The notes under the pieces: model-generated
Database searches by the model: none
Seen by the model: the letters and a program-made list of their open reading frames with translations, nothing else
What the model was told of the DNA's origin: nothing
Assembly: GCA_947846985.1 (NCBI GenBank)
Contig: CANTUZ010000003.1
Span: 123,016,626 to 123,080,625, forward strand
Direction of reading: 5' to 3'
Source: Fratercula arctica
Lineage: Eukaryota; Chordata; Aves; Charadriiformes; Alcidae
DNA: 64,000 bases
Made by a program: the position numbers and the translations under genes
Part shown: positions 60,571 through 64,000 of the stretch, one piece after another
Numbering within the stretch: the first letter of the stretch is position 1
Layout: the number at the start of each line of letters is the position of its first letter

Positions 60571-61989
60571 TCTGAAACAATATTTAAGCCTGGCTGGTTT
60601 GGTCATCACAGGTTCCTTATACAGTCAACAAAGAGAAAGCAGTACTTCCAGAGGGTAATTCTTCTCACTTGATGTAGGGTAAAAGAACGGCCCTCTAGAG
60701 ATGCATATTTCTTTCTGTAGCCTGTGAAGGGAGTCATAGCTGACTGCTGGAAAGGAATACAACTCTATTTGACCTACCCAGGAAGCTGATGGCAGAGCAT
60801 GCAATGGCACAAGATTTGCCCTAGTCCTAAACTCACCCCTTAAATATATCACATTGTGCCTTCTCTTTTACAAGGCAAAATCCATTTACAGGCCATTACG
60901 GGAAGGCAGCCGTAATCTGCTCAGTCTCCTATGCAAACAGGAACACAGACTCAGGGACTTTATTGCAATAAATGATTGAATTCAGCTGAATGTATTACTG
61001 TGGCTCAGTAGTAACTGTGTGGTTGAGCCCTGCGCACATCTCTATAAACAGAAACAAAGAACCAGTTACGTGGTCACATACAATACACAAACTACACAGA
61101 AATATAGAAATGATGCTCCTTATCAGCACTCTTTGATAAAGTGCATTTGCACAGTAACTTTATTTGAACTATGATGCTTATTATTTATTCCCAGCAGGTC
61201 ACTCATGGAAATTTTTTGCATATGAACTGGCCTTTACAGACAAATATTTTGATTTTAAGCTCACAGGGATTATTCATCTTTATAGGAAATATGCTTCCTA
61301 TAACTTGTTGACAAGCATGCATTTTGGTAGCAGGGACTTTCATGGACACTAAGAAAACAAAATGATTGAATGTTATTGTTCAAAAAACACCTTTTAGCGG
61401 GATAGTCAGGAACTGACAGACCTAAAACCTGTCTCTTGAAAATTGCTGGATGTTTTAAAATGCCCATGGGATATACCACGGCAAAAGGGCAAACGTTTTC
61501 ATTAGAACCCCCACTGAAAGAGCCAAAATCTGGAAACAGCCTTCCTCCAAACACACGCAAGTGCTGAATCATCTTCTGAAAGGTTGAATTTCTGACCCTT
61601 CATATGACACTAGATCAGTAGCTCTCATCACGCTCCTTCAGAGCTAATTCTCCTTGCGCTTCTGTCATCCATCATACCGATGAAAAGGGTGCAGAAAGCA
61701 CAAAAGCTGCTCTTAACTCCCTTCAAAGCCTGTGGCATTATGCTATGTGGGATGCAAAGCCTAGAGCACTTCGAGTTTGGGAGAAACTGTGCTGAGAAAT
61801 CGCAGTGCTCTTGGCAGGACATTTTATATTGATTCACATGACCCTTTCATAGCGCTCTCAGGAAGCATGGACTAGAGGAAACTGCTGAAGGGTGGGTTTG
61901 TATGGCTGGGAACCCATATTCAGTGTAGTTGTAAATGCTTTATTATGAAACTGGAAGGCTGAACTCTGTCCTAAGTCCAGAACTGTTAC

Positions 61990-62746
61990 GCGCTTTCAGT
62001 TTTCTGGATTTCTGGATGATGGAATGGGAAATACTTATCTGCAGATGATACCAGGCTTGGAGGGATTTCATGAACTTTGGAGATAAGAAATCAGACTGAA
62101 ATGATCTGCAGTGTGATAAGGACAAGGGAAAAGTGTAGCGTGAAAGAATGACATTTAAAAAAACTGCAGATCTGAGAAAAGCCAAGTATGCGGCAGTTCT
62201 GCATAAAAAATTGCTGGGAATTACGGTGAATCACAAACTGAATATAAGCTGACAGTGTCTCATAGTTGTAATAAAGGGAAATATCCCGAAGGGCTGTCTG
62301 AAAGGCAGCGCCATTCTGGTCCCTGCATTTTGAGAATGCTGAGGACCAATTGGAGATAATTCTGAGAATAAGTCATATGTGAGAATAGTCTCAGGTCCAG
62401 AAAATATGAAAGAAATCCCTTTGCTGTAGGGAAGATGGAGAAAAGATTTAGTAACATCTTTCCAATGACACACAAAAGATATCCGAAAAGGGGAAGGGAA
62501 TGATCTAATCTCTGTGCTCACATTAGATAGGACAAGAAATCATGGTCTTGAATTGCAATAATGGAAACACAATTTAGACACCAGCAAAATCTGATGCTAC
62601 AGATAATTCACTGCCGGAATAGCTTGCCTAAGGGTTAGGGGTGGAATCTCCATCGCTGGAGTCTTTTGAGAACAGGTTAAACAAACACGTGTCAGGAATG
62701 GTTCCGGTAGAGTGGATCCTGCCTTGCAGCAGGAGGTGAACTAGCT
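61990..62746 (+). mobile_element. Old CR1 LINE remnant interrupted by a hAT element
   Basis: A diverged ORF2 3' half can be followed: 'gatgataccaggcttggagg', 'gcctaagggttaggggtggaatctccatcgctggagt', 'aacaggttaaacaaacacgtgtcaggaatggt' and 'gcagcaggaggtgaactag'. It continues after the insertion at 63017 (…gagctgacccgaagggattt) to about 63042. Confidence 0.65.
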
Positions 62747-63016
62747 CAGTGTTCCTCAACCTTTTTACACTGAAGGACCATCCACCAGGTTGCCTTGTGC
62801 AGCACTGTCACAGGGGTCTTCCTTTACAGCCAAATAAAGATTAGATTAAGCTTTGGATGGTCACTGTTTATTTTATTCTTCCTCATTTTATTTGCCTGCA
62901 TTCAGGGACTATGTGCGGGCGTTTTCATTTAGTTATATTTTTGCAATTTTGTCACAGAACATCTTTGATGTCTCCCAGGCTGTTGTGGTCCATAAAAGGC
63001 ACGTTGAGAAACAATG
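62747..63016. mobile_element. Non-autonomous hAT (MER5/Charlie-like) DNA transposon
   Basis: 270-bp element with terminal inverted repeats: left CAGTGTTCCTCAAC, right (complement) CATTGTTTCTCAAC, 12 of 14 matching, of the CAGTGGTTCTCAACC type seen in MER5/Charlie elements. It is flanked by 8-bp direct repeats, aactagct (62739-62746) and aacgagct (63017-63024), one mismatch, the duplication length of hAT transposases. No coding capacity. It splits an old CR1. Confidence 0.8.
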
Positions 63017-64000
63017 AACGAGCTGACCCGAAGGGATTTCATTTCTCTGTATCTGCACTGCTGGGCAGCCTCAAAGGGCACGGGACTGGCAGTGCTGTCA
63101 CCTTCGGTATCCAAGACGGGAGATGGGACCCTCTACAATTTTTTGGCTGTCTCAGATTGTGCTCAGCTCTGCAAAGTGTTGTTGCTGCACAGAGTGGAAG
63201 CAGCGGTGGCGGGTAGCGACAGCAGACTGCCCGGCTTACAGGGCTGTTCCCATGCACGAGTATTTGCCAGCTTTGATCCTGCTGGGCGCACTTGCGATTA
63301 ATTTCCTTCACACCAACTCAAATACTAACCAGATACATAGAAAAAAGAAATTGTGCTGCTGTCTTTCAGTTAAAACCCTTTTGATGGTTAAACTGCGAAA
63401 GGGTTAACATCTCTCTGTTAATTTTTCTGTTTTATTCTAGTTGCTTTTATTCTCTATTGCACCCAGGGCAGGTGCCTTGACGTGCTGCCTCTCAGCCTCC
63501 CTGTCTGCTGTGTTCTGCAAGCCAAAAATTCCTCCCATTAATTTAAAAAGCATAAAAGCATTTTGCTCTACCTTAATGCTCCTTGCCATCATGCTGACAC
63601 CCAGGTTAATATGTTGACAATGATGCTGGGGTTGTACTTGTAGATTAAGACACCTAAGCGTCAGTGTCTCCAGGTGATCTGAGCCTCTCAGCTTCCGTTA
63701 TAAGCAAATGAGATGTAGACAAATCAGGGGAGCCCAGACAGTGATTCAGCTCACCCTGTGGGCTACATCTTCTGCTAGGAATTTATACAGCACAGCTGAG
63801 CATTCCCAGCTACTGGAACTCGCTCATCCACACTATGAAATTGTTAGCACACTCCCTGGCACGATTTTGGCCTGGGCTGGTAGCACTCTTCCAGCCATTG
63901 TTCGGATGCAATTTGGACGTTATCCTGGGCCAGGAACCATGCCAAATACGCAGTTTGGATCCAGTCACCTTGTTTTGAAAGGTGAGAGGATGATAGTGTG

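Larger units (their letters stand above)
59975..64000 (+). other. FBXO16: FBXO16 intron after the microexon (incomplete)
   Basis: No further FBXO16 exon is recognised. The interval carries an ancient MIR-like SINE at about 60345, an old CR1 at 61990, and a hAT-type element at 62747 inside that CR1. The remainder, including 63040-64000, is unique sequence with nothing I can name. Confidence 0.75.

Overview
This is vertebrate nuclear DNA, almost certainly from a bird. The genes are split by long AT-rich introns, CR1 retrotransposon copies are scattered on both strands (many with the avian-type end 'atagaatcatagaat'), and one GC-rich CpG island lies near 43.6-44.3 kb. There are no bacterial operons, phage genes or CRISPR arrays. 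Coding exons occupy only about 1.5 kb; the rest is intron, repeat and promoter.

Two genes are recognisable, arranged head to head. On the minus strand is FZD3 (Frizzled-3, Wnt/planar-polarity receptor). It has a probable 5'UTR exon at 43861-~43990, the start-codon exon at 38224-38741, the second cysteine-rich-domain exon at 11998-12194, and a large exon at 9436-10453 coding for transmembrane segments 1-6. The three coding pieces join in frame to 468 codons. The exons for segment 7 and the cytoplasmic tail are not in the window and should lie beyond its left edge. On the plus strand is the 5' part of FBXO16 (F-box protein). It has a probable first exon ending at 44202, a start-codon exon ending at 51638, and a 36-bp exon at 59939-59974. 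The F-box itself lies beyond the right edge. The same head-to-head FZD3/FBXO16 order is known in mammals, so this is a conserved divergent pair sharing one CpG-island promoter, which here carries two opposed CCAAT boxes and an RFX-type X-box.

Layout: 1-9435, FZD3 intron with CR1 pieces; 9436-12194, two FZD3 exons; 12195-38223, a 26-kb FZD3 intron with CR1 copies, including one nested pair; 38224-38741, FZD3 start exon with a leader rich in upstream ORFs; 38742-43860, FZD3 intron 1, whose last 1.4 kb is a degenerate ~60-bp minisatellite running into the CpG island; 43.6-44.3 kb, shared promoter; 44203-51489, FBXO16 5' introns with several CR1s and a pentanucleotide microsatellite; 51490-59974, FBXO16 coding exons separated by an intron holding a three-layer nest of CR1 elements, the youngest with an open endonuclease/reverse-transcriptase frame; 59975-64000, FBXO16 intron with an ancient MIR-like SINE and a small hAT transposon inserted in an old CR1.

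Most noteworthy are the minisatellite abutting the promoter, the CR1 nest with a nearly intact ORF2, the five upstream ORFs in the FZD3 leader, the GC-AG intron of FBXO16, and the hAT copy with a readable 8-bp target duplication. I found no clearly novel multi-gene system. All homology statements are by recognition, without a database search.
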